A stretch of 64,000 nucleotides of DNA from Prosopocoilus inquinatus (taxonomy: Eukaryota; Arthropoda; Insecta; Coleoptera; Lucanidae). Location of the stretch: contig CM069880.1 of assembly GCA_036172665.1 (NCBI GenBank), positions 5,210,501 to 5,274,500 on the forward strand, written 5' to 3'. The position numbers and the translations under genes are program-made. Positions 23,866 through 36,932 of the stretch are shown here, one piece after another; the first letter of the stretch is position 1; every line of letters begins with the position of its first letter. The notes under the pieces were generated by a model that was not told the DNA's origin, ran no database searches, and saw only the letters and a program-made list of their open reading frames with translations.

Positions 23866-24020
23866 GTGTTAAGTGTTAAAATTACTTATATGAAACAATT
23901 TATGTTTTTATTATTCTAAAGTATGTATAAGTATAATAAAATTTTTATCGCATATAATATCCATATTTTGATCCATTTTAATCGCATAAAAAAAAACTTA
24001 TTTTCCACTTTTTTAGCACA
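23866..24020 (+). other. Transposon 3' non-coding region
   Basis: This AT-rich stretch lies between the original stop codon and the right terminal repeat. It contains the polyadenylation signal at 23935 and the subterminal motifs CGCATATA (23949), CGCATA (23983) and CACATATA (24017), plus a run of A near 23988-23997. No open frame is supported. Confidence 0.7.
23935..23940 (+). terminator. Polyadenylation signal AATAAA
   Basis: A canonical AATAAA lies 70 bp after the original stop codon and about 100 bp before the right end of the element, as expected for the end of the transposase transcript. It is placed by position and motif only. Confidence 0.6.
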
Positions 24021-24024
24021 TATA
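23949..24024 (+). promoter_or_regulatory. Right subterminal CGCATA repeats
   Basis: CGCATATA at 23949, CGCATA at 23983 and the related CACATATA at 24017 are spaced 34 bp apart. The last overlaps the inner edge of the terminal repeat. They match the left-end motif in direct orientation. Confidence 0.4.
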
Positions 24025-24037
24025 AATCCGGACTTTA
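24021..24037 (-). repeat. Right terminal inverted repeat
   Basis: On the minus strand it reads TAAAGTCCGGATTTATA, matching the left end except at positions 3 and 6. Beyond base 17 the two ends lose similarity. Confidence 0.93.
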
Positions 24038-24045
24038 CTTATCTA
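24038..24045. repeat. Right 8-bp target site duplication
   Basis: Exact copy of 21847-21854. The following TCATGTTATTTGACG is the expected continuation of the interrupted monomer. Confidence 0.97.
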
Positions 24046-24840
24046 TCATGTTATTTGACGTTCCAACGGACTCCAGTAACTCAGATGTGAGATACGAAGT
24101 TCTCGCACTCAGCAGAAGCTGGAAATAGTTTTGAACGAAACAACACGTATTAGCATTGTTACTGTGATGTATCTAATCGATCCTTGCTTATCTATCATGT
24201 TATTTGACGTTACGATGGACTCCAGTAACTCTGATGTGAGATACGAAGTTTTCGGACGCAGCGGAAGCTGGAAATAGTTTTGAACGAAACAACACGTATT
24301 AGCATTGTTCCTGTGATGTATCTAATCGATCCTTACTTATCTATCATGTTATTTGACGTTACGATGACCTCCAGTAACTCTGATGTGAGATACGAAGTTC
24401 TCGCACTCAGCAGAAGCTGGAAATAGTTTTGAACGAAATAACACGTATTAGCGTTGTTTCTGTGATGTATCTAATCGATCCTTACTTATCTAATATGTTA
24501 TTTGACGTTTCAACGGACTCCAGTAACCCTGATGTGAGATACGAAGTTCTCGCACTCAGCAGAAGCTGGAAATAGTTTTGAACGAAACAACACGAATTAG
24601 CATCGTTCCTGTGATGTATCTAATCGATCCTTACTTATCTATCATGTTATTTGACGTTACAATGGACTCCAGTAACTCTGATGTGAGATACGAAGTTTTC
24701 GGACGCAGCGGAAGCTGGAAATAGTTTTGAACGAAATAACACGTATTGGCGTTGTTCCTGTAATGTATCTAATCGATCCTTACTTATCTAATATGTTAAT
24801 TGACGTTCCAACGGACTCCAGTAACTCTGATGTGAGATAC
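24046..24840. repeat. Left-type monomers right of the transposon
   Basis: The remaining 48 bp of the split monomer and the next five monomers carry left-array signatures: CTCGCACTCAGCAG (24104, 24400, 24550) and GGACGCAGCGGAAG (near 24254 and 24702). The first right-type monomer begins around 24840 with ACGTTTTTGGACGCAGCAG and AACAAAACGACACG. The transposon therefore sits inside the left array and not at its border. Confidence 0.85.
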
Positions 24841-24949
24841 GACGTTTTTGGACGCAGCAGAAGCTGGAAATAGTTTTGAACAAAACGACACGTATTAGCG
24901 TTGTTCCTGTGATGTATCTAATCGATCCTTACTTATCTACTATGTTATT

Positions 24950-25580
24950 TGACGTTTCAACGGGCTTCAGTAACTCTGATGTGAGATACGAAGGTTTCGG
25001 ACGCAGCAGAAGCTGGAAATAGTCTTGAACGAAACGATACGTATTAGCGTTGTTCCTGTGATGTATCTAATCGATCCTTACTTATCTACTATGTTATTTG
25101 ACGTTTCAACGGGCTTCAGTAACTCTGATGTGAGATACGAAGTTCTCGGAAGCAGCAGAACCTGGAAATAGTTTTGAACGAAACAACACGTATTAGCGTT
25201 GTTCCTGTGATGTATCTAATCGATCCTTACTTATCTATCATGTTATTTGACGTTTCAACGGACTCCAGTAACTCTGATGTGAGATTCGAAATTTTCGGAC
25301 GCAGCAGAAGCTGGAAATAGATTTGAACGAAACGACACGTATTAGCGTTGTTCCTGTGATGTACCTAATCGATCCTTACTTCTCTACTATGTTATTTGAC
25401 GTTTCAACGGGCTTCAGTAACTCTGATGTGAGATACGAAGTTCTCGGACGCAGCAGAAGCTGGAAATAGTTTTGAACGAAACAACACGTATTAGCGATGT
25501 TCTTGTGATGTATCTAATCGATCCTCACTTATCTATCATGTTATTTGACGTTACGATGGACTCCAGTAACTCAGATGTGA
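24950..25580. repeat. 24-mer-offset duplicate, copy 1
   Basis: Monomers with GGGCTTCAG, GAAGGTTTCGG, TCTTGAACGAAACGATACG, GGAAGCAGCAGAACC and GCGATGTTCTTG match 28526-29150 at an offset of 3576 bp, exactly 24 monomers. The series also recurs near 38780-39440 and 41420-42080, so it is a widely reused cassette of the right array. Confidence 0.8.
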
Positions 25581-28525
25581 GATACGAAGTTTTCGAACGC
25601 AGCAGAAGCTGGAAATAGTTTTGAACGAAACGACACGTGTTAGCGTTGTTAATGTGATGTATCTATTCGATACTTACTTATCTACTATGTTATTTGACGT
25701 TACGATGGACTATAGTAACGCTGATGTGAGATACGAAGCTTTCGGACGCAGCAGAATCTGGAAATAGTTTTGAACGAAACAACACGTATTAGCGTTGTTC
25801 CTGTGATGTATCTAATCGATCATTACTTATCTATCATGTTATTTGACGTTACGATGGACTCCAGTATCTCTGATGTAAGATACGACGTTTTCGGACGCAG
25901 CAGAAGCTGGAAATAGTTTTGAACTAAATAACACGTATTAGCGTTGTTCCTGTGATGTATCTAATCTATCCTTACTTACCTATCATGTTATTTGACGTTT
26001 CAACGGACTCAAGTAACTCTGATGTGAGATTCGCAATTTTCGGACGCAGCAGAAGCTGGAAATAGTTTTGAACGAAACGACACCTATTAGCGTTGTTCCT
26101 GTGATGTATCTAATCGATCCTTACTTTGCTATCATGTTATTTGACGTTACGATGGACTATAGTAACTCTGATGTGAGATACGAAGTTTAAGGACGCAGCA
26201 GAAGCTGGAAATAGTTTTGAACGAAACAACACGTGTTAGCGTTGCTCCTGTGATGTATCTAATCGATCATTACTTATCTATCATGTTATTTGAGGTTACG
26301 ATATACTCCAGTAACTCTGATGTGAGATACGACGTTTTTGGACGCAGCAGAAGCTGGAAATAGTTTTGAACAAAACGACACGTATTAGCGTTGTTCCTGT
26401 GATGTATCTTGTCGATCCTCACTTATCTATTATGTTATTTGACGTTACGATGCACTCCAGTAACTCTGATGTGAGATTCGAAGTTCTCGGACTCAGCAGG
26501 AGCTGGAAATAGTTTTGAACGAAATAACACGTATTAGCGTTGTTCCTGTGATGTATCTAATCGATCATTACTTATCTATCATGTTATTTGAAGTTACGAT
26601 GGACTCCAGTAACTCTGATGTGAGTAACGACGTTTTCGGACGCAGCAGAAGCATGAAATAGTTTTGAACGAAACGACACATATTAGCGTTGTTCCTGTGA
26701 TGTATCCAATCGATCCTTACTTATCTGCTATGTTATTTGACGTTTCAACGGACTCCAGTAACTCTGATGTGAGATTCGAATTTCTCGGACTCAGCAGGAG
26801 CTGGAAATAGGTTTGAACGAAACAACACGTGTTAGCGTTGTTCCTGTGATGTATCTAATCGATCCTCACTTTTCTATCATGTTATTTGACGTTACGATGG
26901 ACTCCAGTAACTCTGATGTGAGATACGAAGTTTTCGGACTCAGCAGAAGCTGGAAATAGTTATGAACGAAACGACACGTATTAGCGTTGTTCCTGTGATG
27001 TATCTAATCGATCCTTACTTATCTGCTATGTTATTTGACGTTTCGACGGACTCCAGTAACCCTGATGTGAGATTCGAAGTTCTCGGGCTCAGCAGAAGCT
27101 GGAAATAGTTCTGAACGAAACGCCACGTATTAGCGTTGTTCCTGTGATGTATCTAATCGATCCTTACATATCTGCTATGTTATTTGGCGTTTCGACGGAC
27201 TCCAGTAACCCTGATGTGAGATTCGAAGTTCTCGGACTCAGCAGAAGCTGGAAATAGTTTTGAACGAAACGACACGTATTAGCGTTGTTCCTGTGATGTA
27301 TCTAATCGATCCTCACTTATCTATCATGTTATTTGACGTTACGATGCACTCCAGTAACTCTGATGTGAGATACGAAGTTTTCGGACGCAGCAGAAGCTGT
27401 AAATAGTTTTGAACGAAACGACACGTATTAGCGTTGTTCCTGTGATGTATCTAATCGATCCTTACTTATCTATTATGTTATTTGACGTTACGATGGACTC
27501 CAGTAACTCTGATGTGAGATACGAAGTTTTCGGACGCAGCAGAAGCTGGAAATAGTTTTGAACGAAACGACACGTATTAGCGTTGTTCCTGTGATGTATC
27601 TAATCGATCCTTACTTATCTGCTATGTTATTTGACGTTTCAACGGAATCCAGTAACTCTAATGTGAGATTCGAAGTTCTCGGACTCAGCAGGAGCTGGAA
27701 ATAGTTTTGAACGAAATAACACGTATTAGCGTTGTTCCTGTGATGTATCTAATCGATCCTCACTTATCTATCATGTTATTTGACGTTACGATGCACTCCA
27801 GTAACTCTGATGTGAGATACGAAGTTTTCGGAAGCAGCAGAAGCTGGAAATAGTTTTGAACGAAACGACACGTATTAACGTTGTTCCTGTGATTTATCTA
27901 ATCGATCCTCACTTATCTATTATGTTATTTGACGTTACGATGGACTGTAGTAACCCTGATGTGAGATACGAAGTTCTCGGACTCAGCAGGAGCTGGAAAT
28001 AGTTTTAAACGAAACAACACGTATTAGCGTTGTTCCTGTGATGTATCTAATCGATCCTCACTTATCTATTATGTTATTTGATGTTACGATGGACTGTAGT
28101 AACTCTGATGTGAGATACGAAGTTCTCGGACTCAGCAGGAGCTGGAAATAGTTTTAAACGAAACAACACGTATCAGCGTTGTTCCTGTGATGTATCTAAT
28201 CGATCCTCACTTATCTATTATGTTATTTGACGTTACGATGGACTGTAGTAACCCTGATGTGAGATACGAAGTTCTCGAACTCAGCAGGAGCTGGAAATAG
28301 TTTTAAACGAAACAACACGTATTAGCGTTGTTCCTGTGATGTATCTAATCGATCATTACTTATCTATCATGTTATTTGACGTTACGATGGACTCCAGTAT
28401 CTCTGATGTCAGATACGACGTTTTCGGACGCAGCAGAAGCTGGAAATAGTTTTGAACTAAATCACACTTATTAGCGTTGCTCATGTGATGTATCTAATCG
28501 ATCCTTACTTATCTACTATGTTATT

Positions 28526-29150
28526 TGACGTTTCAACGGGCTTCAGTAACTCTGATGTGAGATACGAAGGTTTCGGACGCAGCAGAAGCTGGAAATAGTC
28601 TTGAACGAAACGATACGTATTAGCGTTGTTCCTGTGATGTATCTAATCGATCCTTACTTATCTACTATGTTATTTGACGTTTCAACGGGCTTCAGTAACT
28701 CTGATGTGAGATACGAAGTTCTCGGAAGCAGCAGAACCTGGAAATAGTTTTGAACGAAACAACACGTATTAGCGTTGTTCCTGTGATGTATCTAATCGAT
28801 CCTTACTTATCTATCATGTTATTTGACGTTTCAACGGACTCCAGTAACTCTGATGTGAGATTCGAAATTTTCGGACGCAGCAGAAGCTGGAAATAGATTT
28901 GAACGAAACGACACGTATTAGCGTTGTTCCTGTGATGTACCTAATCGATCCTTACTTATCTACTATGTTATTTGACGTTTCAACGGGCTTCAGTAACTCT
29001 GATGTGAGATACGAAGTTCTCGGACGCAGCAGAAGCTGGAAATAGTTTTGAACGAAACAACACGTATTAGCGATGTTCTTGTGATGTATCTAATCGATCC
29101 TCACTTATCTATCATGTTATTTGACGTTACGATGGACTCCAGTAACTCAG
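28526..29150. repeat. 24-mer-offset duplicate, copy 2
   Basis: Matches 24950-25580 at an offset of 3576 bp, with rare differences such as TACTTATCTACT against TACTTCTCTACT near 28955. The match ends where GAGATTCGCAATTTTC replaces GAGATACGAAGTTTTC near 29159. Confidence 0.8.
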
Positions 29151-29394
29151 ATGTGAGATTCGCAATTTTCGGACGCAGCAGAAGCTGGAAATAGTTTTGA
29201 ACGAAACGACACGTATTAGCGTTGTTCCTGTGATGTATCTAATCGATCCTTACTTATCTGCTATGTTATTTGACGTTTCAACGGAATCCAGTAACACTAA
29301 TGTGAGATACGAAATTCTCGGCCGCAGCAGAAGCTGGAAATAGTTTTGAACGAAACGACACGTATTAGCGTTGTTCCTGAGATGTATCTAATCG

Positions 29395-30800
29395 ATCCTC
29401 ACTTATCTATTATGTTATTTGACGTTACGATGAACTCCAGTAACTCTGATGTGAGATACGAAGTTTTCGGACGCAGCAGAAGCTGAAAATAGTTTTGAAC
29501 TAAATAACACGTTTTAGCGTTGTTCCTGTGATGTATCTAATCGATCCTTACTTAGCTGTCATGTTATTTGACGTTACGATGGACTATAGTAACTCTGATG
29601 TGAGATGCGAAGTTTTCGGACGCAGCAGAAGCTGGAAATAGTTTTGAACGAAACAACACGTATTAGCGTTGTTCCTGTGATGTATCTAATCGATCCTCAC
29701 TTATCTATTATGTTATTTGACGTTACGATGAACTCCAGTAACTCTGATGTGAGATACGAAGTTTTCGGACGCAGCAGAAGCTGAAAATAGTTTTGAACTA
29801 AATAACACGTTTTAGCGTTGTTCCTGTGATGTATCTAATCGATCCTTACTTAGCTGTCATGTTATTTGACGTTACGATGGACTATAGTAACTCTGATGTG
29901 AGATGCGAAGTTTTCGGACGCAGCAGAAGCTGGAAATAGTTTTGAACGAAACAACACGTATTAGCGTTGTTCCTGTGATGTATCTAATCGATCATTACTT
30001 ATCTATCATGTTATTTGACGTTACGATGGACTCCAGTAACTCTGATGTGAGATACGACGTTTTCGGACGCAGCAAAAGCTGGAAATAGTTTTGAACGAAA
30101 CGACACGTATGAGCGTTGTTCCTGTGATGTATCTAATCGATCCTTACTTATCTGCTGTGTTATTTGACGTTTCAACGGACTCCAGTAACTCTGATATGAG
30201 ATACGAAGTTCTCGGACGCAGCAGAAGCTGGAAATAGTTTTGAACGAAACAACACGTATTAGCGTTGTTCCTGTGATGTATCTAATCGATCCTCACTTAT
30301 CTATTATGTTATTTGACGTTACGATGAACTCCAGTAACTCTGATGTGAGATACGAAGTTTTCGGACGCAGCAGAAGCTGAAAATAGTTTTGAACTAAATA
30401 ACACGTTTTAGCGTTGTTCCTGTGATGTATCTAATCGATCCTTACTTAGCTGTCATGTTATTTGACGTTACGATGGACTATAGTAACTCTGATGTGAGAT
30501 GCGAAGTTTTCGGACGCAGCAGAAGCTGGAAATAGTTTTGAACGAAACAACACGTATTAGCGTTGTTCCTGTGATGTATCTAATCGATCATTACTTATCT
30601 ATCATGTTATTTGACGTTACGATGGACTCCAGTAACTCTGATGTGAGATACGACGTTTTCGGACGCAGCAAAAGCTGGAAATAGTTTTGAACGAAACGAC
30701 ACGTATGAGCGTTGTTCCTGTGATGTATCTAATCGATCCTTACTTATCTGCTATGTTATTTGACGTTTCAACGGACTCCAGTAACTCTGATCTGAGATTC
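29395..30800. repeat. Nested 298-bp and 596-bp duplications
   Basis: A two-monomer unit (ACTTATCTATTATG, GATGAACTCC, AGCTGAAAATAG, TAACACGTTTTAGCG, TTAGCTGTCATG, GGACTATAG, GAGATGCG) occurs at 29401 and 29699, 298 bp apart. It recurs at 30295 within a four-monomer unit 596 bp later. The four-monomer pair is present again at 34.2-35.2 kb (offset 4490), so this nested structure was copied as a whole. Confidence 0.85.
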
Positions 30801-32567
30801 GAAGTTCTCGGACTCAGCAGGAGCTGGAAATAGTTTTGAACTAAATAACACGTATTAGCGTTGTTCCTGTGATGCTTCTAATCGATCCTTACTTATCTAT
30901 CATGTTATTTGACGTTACGACGGACTATAGCAACTCTGACGTAAGATACGAAGTTTTCGGACGCAGCAGAAGCTGGAAATAGTTTTGAACGAAACGACAC
31001 GTACTAGTGTTGTTCCTGTGATGTATCTAATCGATCCTTACTTATCTATTATGTTATTTGACGTTACGATGGACTCCACTAACTCTGATGTGAGATACGA
31101 AGTCTTCGGACGGAACAGAAGCTGGAAATAGTTTTGAACGAAACGACACATATTAGCGTTGTTCCTGTGATGTATCTAATCGATCCATACTTATCTGCTA
31201 TGTTACTTGACGTTTCAACGGACTCCAGTAACTCTGATGTGAGATTCGAATTTCTCGGACTTAGCAGGAGCTGGAAATAGTTTTGAACGAAATAACACGT
31301 ATTAGCGTTGTTCCTGTGATGCTTCTAATCGATCCTTACTTATCTATCATGTTATTTGACGTTACGACGGACTATAGTAACTCTGACGTGAGATCCGAAG
31401 TTTTCGGACGCAGCAGAAACTGGAAATAGTTTTGAACGAAACAACACGTACTAGCGTTGTTCCTGTGATGTATCTAATCGATCCTCACTTTTCTATCATG
31501 TTATTTGACGTTACGATGGACTCCAGTAACTCTGATGTGAGATACGAAGTTTTCGGACGCAGCAGAAGCTGGAAAAAGTTTTGAATGAAACGACACGTAT
31601 TAGCGTTTTTCCTGTGATGTATCTAATCGATCCTTACTTATCTACTATGTTATTTGACGTTTCAACGGACTCCAGTAACTCTGGTGTGTGATTCGATGTT
31701 CTTGGACTCAGCAGAAGCTGGAAATAGTTCTGAACGAAACGACATGTATTAGCGTTGTTCCTGTGATGTATCTAATCGATCCTTACTTATCTGCTATGTT
31801 ATTTGACGTTTCAACGGACTCCAGTAACTCTGATGTGAGATTCGAAGTTCTCGAACTCAGCAGGAGCTGGAAATAGTTTTGAAATAAATAACACGTATTA
31901 GCGTTGTTCCTGTGATGTATCTAATCGATCCTTACTTATCTATCATGTTATTTGACGTTACGATGGACTGTAGTAACACTGATGTGAGATACGAAGTTTT
32001 CGGACGCAGCAGAAGCTGGAAATAGTTTTGAACGAAACAACACGTGTTAGCGTTGTTCCTGTGATGTATCTAATCGATCCTCACTTTTCTATCATGTTAT
32101 TTGACGTTGCGATGGACTCCAGTAACTCTGATGTGAGATACGAAGTTTTCGGACGCAGCAGAAGCTGGAAAAAGTTTTGAATGAAACGACACGTATTAGC
32201 GTTTTTCCTGTGATGTATCTAATCGATCCTTACTTATCTACTATGTTATTTGACGTTTCAACGGACTCCAGTAACTCTGGTGTGTGATTCGAAGTTCTTG
32301 GACTCAGCAGAAGCTGGAAATAGTTCTGAACGAAACGACACGTATTAGCGTTGTTCCTGTGATGTATCTAATCGATCCTTACTTATCTTATATGTTATTT
32401 GACGTTTCAACGGACTCCAGTAACTCTGATGTGAGATTCGAAGTTCTCGAACTCAGCAAGAGCTGGAAATAGTTTTGAACGAAATAACACGTATTAGCGT
32501 TGTTCCTGTGATGAATCTAATCGATCCTTACTTAGCTATCATGTTATTTGACGTTACTATGGACTCC

Positions 32568-32594
32568 AGTATCTCTGATGTATGATACGACGTT
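32568..32594. repeat. 27-bp internal duplication monomer, variant with 7-bp loss
   Basis: The segment AGTATCTCTGATGTATGATA plus CGACGTT is an extra, diverged copy of the AGTAACTCTGATGTGAGATA region, placed directly before AGCAACTCTGATGTGAGATT. The monomer becomes 176 bp. This copy additionally lacks 7 bp (GATTCTCGG in place of GATTCGAAGTTCTCGG), giving net +20, which explains the 4490-bp offset between 29903 and 34393. Confidence 0.88.
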
Positions 32595-35500
32595 AGCAAC
32601 TCTGATGTGAGATTCTCGGACTCAGCAGAGGCTGGAAATAGTTTAGAACGAAATAACACGTATTAGCGTTGTTCCTGTGATGTATCTAATCGATCCTTAC
32701 TTATCTATCATGTTATTTGACGTTACGATGGACTGTAGTAACACTGATGTCAGATACTAAGTTTTCGGACGCAGCAGAAGCTGGAAATAGTTTTGAACGA
32801 AACAACACGTATTAGCGATGTTCCTGTGATGTATCTAATCGATCCTCACTTATCTATCATGTTATTTGACATTACGATGGACTCCAGTAACTCTGATGTG
32901 AGATACGAAGGTCTCGGACGCAACAGAAGCTGGAAATAGTCTTGAACGAAACGACACGTATTAGCGTTGTTCCTGTGATGTATCTAATCGATCCTTACTT
33001 ATCTACTATGTTATTTGACGTTTCAACGGGCTTCTGTAACTCTGATGTGAGATACGAAGGTTTCGGACGCAGCAGAAGCTGGAAATAGTCTTGAACGAAA
33101 CGACACGTATTAGCGTTGTTCCTGTGATGTATCTAATCGATCCTTACTTATCTGCTATGTTATTAGACGTTTCAACGGACTCCAGTAACTCTGATGTGAG
33201 ATACGAAGGTTTCGGACGCAGCAGAAGCTGGAAATAGTCTTGAACGAAACGACACGTATTAGCGTTGTTCCTGTGATGTATCTAATCGATCCTTACTTAT
33301 CTACTATGTTATTTGACGTTTCAACGGGCTTCAGTAACTCTGATGTGAGATACGAAGGTTTCGGACTCAGCAGAAGCTGGAAATAGTCTTGAACGAAACG
33401 ACACGTATTAGCGTTGTTCCTGTGATGTATCTAATCGATCCTTACTTATCTGCTATGTTATTTGACGTTTCAACGGGCTTCAGTAACTCTGATGTGAGAT
33501 ACGAAGTTCTCGGACGCAGCAGAAGCTGGAAATAGTTTTGAACGAAACAACAGGTATTAGCGTTGTTCCTGTGATGTATCTAATCGATCCTTACTCATCT
33601 ATCATGCTATTTGACGTTTCAACGGACTCCAGTAACTCTGATGTGAGATTCGAAATTTTCGGATGCAGCAGAAGCTGGAAATAGTTTTGAACGAAACGAC
33701 ACGTATTAGCGTTGTTCCTGTGATGTATCTAATCGATCCTTACTTATCTGCTATGTTATTTGACGTTTCAAGGGACTCCAGTAACTCTGATGTGAGATAC
33801 GAAGGTTTCGGACGCAGCAGAAGCTGGAAATAGTCTTGAACGAAACGACACGTATTAGCGTTGTTCCTGTGATGTATCTAATCAATCCTTACTTATCTGC
33901 TAAGTTATTTGACGTTTCAACGGACTCCAGTAACTCTGATGTGAGATTCGAAATTCTCGAACTCAGCTGGAGCTGGAAATAGTTTTGAACTAAATAACAC
34001 GTATTAGCGTTGTTCCTGTGATGTGTCTAATCGATCCTCACTTATCTATTATGTTATTTGACGTTACGATGAACTGTAGTAACTCTGATGTGAGATACGA
34101 GGTTTTCGGACTCAGCAGGAGCTGGAAATAGTTTTGAACTAAATAACACGTATTAGCGTTGTTCCTGTGATGTATCTAATCGGTCCTCACTTATCTATTA
34201 TGTTATTTGACGTTACGATGAACTCCAGTAACTCTGATGTGAGATACGAAGTTTTCGGACGCAGCAGAAGCTGAAAATAGTTTTGAACTAAATAACACGT
34301 TTTAGCGTTGTTCCTGTGATGTATCTAATCGATCCTTACTTAGCTGTCATGTTATTTGACGTTACGATGGACTATAGTAACTCTGATGTGAGATGCGAAG
34401 TTTTCGGACGCAGCAGAAGCTGGAAATAGTTTTGAACGAAACAACACGTATTAGCGTTGTTCCTGTGATGTATCTAATCGATCATTACTTATCTATCATG
34501 TTATTTGACGTTACGATGGACTCCAGTAACTCTGATGTGAGATACGACGTTTTCGGACGCAGCAAAAGCTGGAAATAGTTTTGAACGAAACGACACGTAT
34601 GAGCGTTGTTCCTGTGATGTATCTAATCGATCCTTACTTATCTGCTATGTTATTTGACGTTTCAACGGACTCCAGTAACTCTGATATGAGATACGAAGTT
34701 CTCGGACGCAGCAGAAGCTGGAAATAGTTTTGAACGAAACAACACGTATTAGCGTTGTTCCTGTGATGTATCTAATCGATCCTCACTTATCTATTATGTT
34801 ATTTGACGTTACGATGAACTACAGTAACTCTGATGTGAGATACGAAGTTTTCGGACGCAGCAGAAGCTGAAAATAGTTTTGAACTAAATAACACGTTTTA
34901 GCGATGTTCCTGTGATGTATCTAATCGATCCTTACTTAGCTGTCATGTTATTTGACGTTACGATGGACTATAGTAACTCTGATGTGAGATGCGAAGTTTT
35001 CGGACGCAGCAGAAGCTGGAAATAGTTTTGAACGAAACAACACGTATTAGCGTTGTTCCTGTGATGTATCTAATCGATCATTACTTATCTATCATGTTAT
35101 TTGACGTTACGATGGACTCCAGTAACTCTGATGTGAGATACGACGTTTTCGGACGCAGCAAAAGCTGGAAATAGTTTTGAACGAAACGACACGTATGAGC
35201 GTTGTTCCTGTGATGTATCTAATCGATCCTTACTTATCTGCTATGTTATTTGACGTCTCAACGGACTCCAGTAACTCTGATCTGAGATTCGAAGTTCTCG
35301 GACTCAGCAGGAGCTGGAAATAGTTTTGAACTAAATAACACGTATTAGCGTTGTTCCTGTGATGTATCTAATCGATCCTTACTTATCTATCATGTTATTT
35401 GACGTTACGACGGACTATAGCAACTCTGATGTGAGATACGACGTTTTCGGACGCAGCAAAAGCTGGAAATAGTTTTGAACGAAACGACACGTATGAGCGT

Positions 35501-36932
35501 TGTTCCTGTGATGTATCTAATCGATCCTTACTTATCTTATATGTTATTTGACGTTTCAACGGACTCCAGTAACTCTGATGTGAGATTCGAAGTTCTCGAA
35601 CTCAGCAGGAGCTGGAAATAGTTTTGAACGAAATAACACGTATTAGCGTTGTTCCTGTGATGTATCTAATCGATCCTTACTTATCTACTATATTATTTGA
35701 CGTTTCAACGGGCTTCTGTAACTCTGATGTGAGATACGAAGGTTTCGGACGCAGCAGAAGCTGGAAATAGTCTTGAACGAAACGACACGTATTAGCGTTG
35801 TTCCTGTGATGTATCTAATCGATCCTTACTTATCTGCTATGTTATTAGACGTTTCAACGGACTCCAGTAACTCTGATGTGAGATACGAAGGTTTCGGACG
35901 CAGCAGAAGCTGGAAATAGTCTTGAACGAAACGACACGTATTAGCGTTGCTCATGTGATGTATCTAATCGATCCTTACTTATCTATTATGTTATTTGACG
36001 TTACGATGGACTCCAGTAACTCTGATGTGAGATACGAAGTTTTCGGACGCAGCAGAAGCTGGAAATAGTTTTGAACTAAACGACACGTATTAGCGATGTT
36101 CCTGTGATGTATCTAATCGATCCTTACTTTTCTGCTATGTTATTAGACGTTTCAACGGACTCCAGTAACTCTGATGTGAGATACGAAGGTTTCGGACGCA
36201 GCAGAAGCTGGAAATAGTCTTGAACGAAACGACACGTATTAGCGTTGCTCATGTGATGTATCTAATCGATCCTTACTTATCTGCTATGTTATTTGACGTT
36301 TCAACGGGCTTCAGTAACTCTGATGTGAGATACGAAGTTCTCGGACGCAGTAGAAGCTGGAAATAGTTTTGAACGAAACAACACGTATTAGCGTTGTTCC
36401 TGTGATGTATCTAATCAATCCTTACTTATCTATCATGTTATTTGACGTTACGATGGACTCCAGTAACTCTGATGTGAGATACGAAGTTTTCGGACGCAGC
36501 AGAAGCTGGAAATAGTTTTGAACGAAACGACACGTATTAGCGTTGTTCCTGTGATGTATCTAATCGATGCTTACTTATCTGCTATGTTATTTGACGTTTC
36601 AACGGAATCCAGTAACTCTAATGTGAGATACGAAGTTCTCGGCCGCAGCAGAAGCTGGAAATAGTTTTGAACGAAACGACACGTATTAGCGTTGTTCCTG
36701 AGATGTATCTAATCGATCCTCACTTATCTATTATGTTATTTGACGTTACGATGGACTCCAGTAACTCTGATGTGAGATACGAAGTTTTCGGACGCAGCAG
36801 AAGCTGAAAATAGTTTTGAACTAAATAACACGTTTTAGCGTTGTTCCTGTGATGTATCTAATCGATCCTTACTTAGCTGTCATGTTATTTGACGTTACGA
36901 TGGACTATAGTAACTCTGATGTGAGATGCGAA

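Larger units (their letters stand above)
21855..24037 (+). mobile_element. hAT-superfamily DNA transposon, 2183 bp
   Basis: The satellite is interrupted by unrelated, AT-rich sequence bounded by inverted ends TAGAGACCGGATTTATA (left) and TAAAGTCCGGATTTATA (right, read on the minus strand), which match at 15 of 17 bases. Both fit the hAT terminal pattern YARNG. An 8-bp duplication, CTTATCTA, flanks it directly. Removing the element and one duplicate restores an uninterrupted 149-bp monomer (start 21754, next start 24094). Inside lies one transposase locus on the plus strand with a hAT C-terminal motif, a polyadenylation signal and subterminal CGCATA-type repeats. Structurally the element is complete, but its transposase has two in-frame stops, so it probably cannot move without help from another copy. 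Confidence 0.97.
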
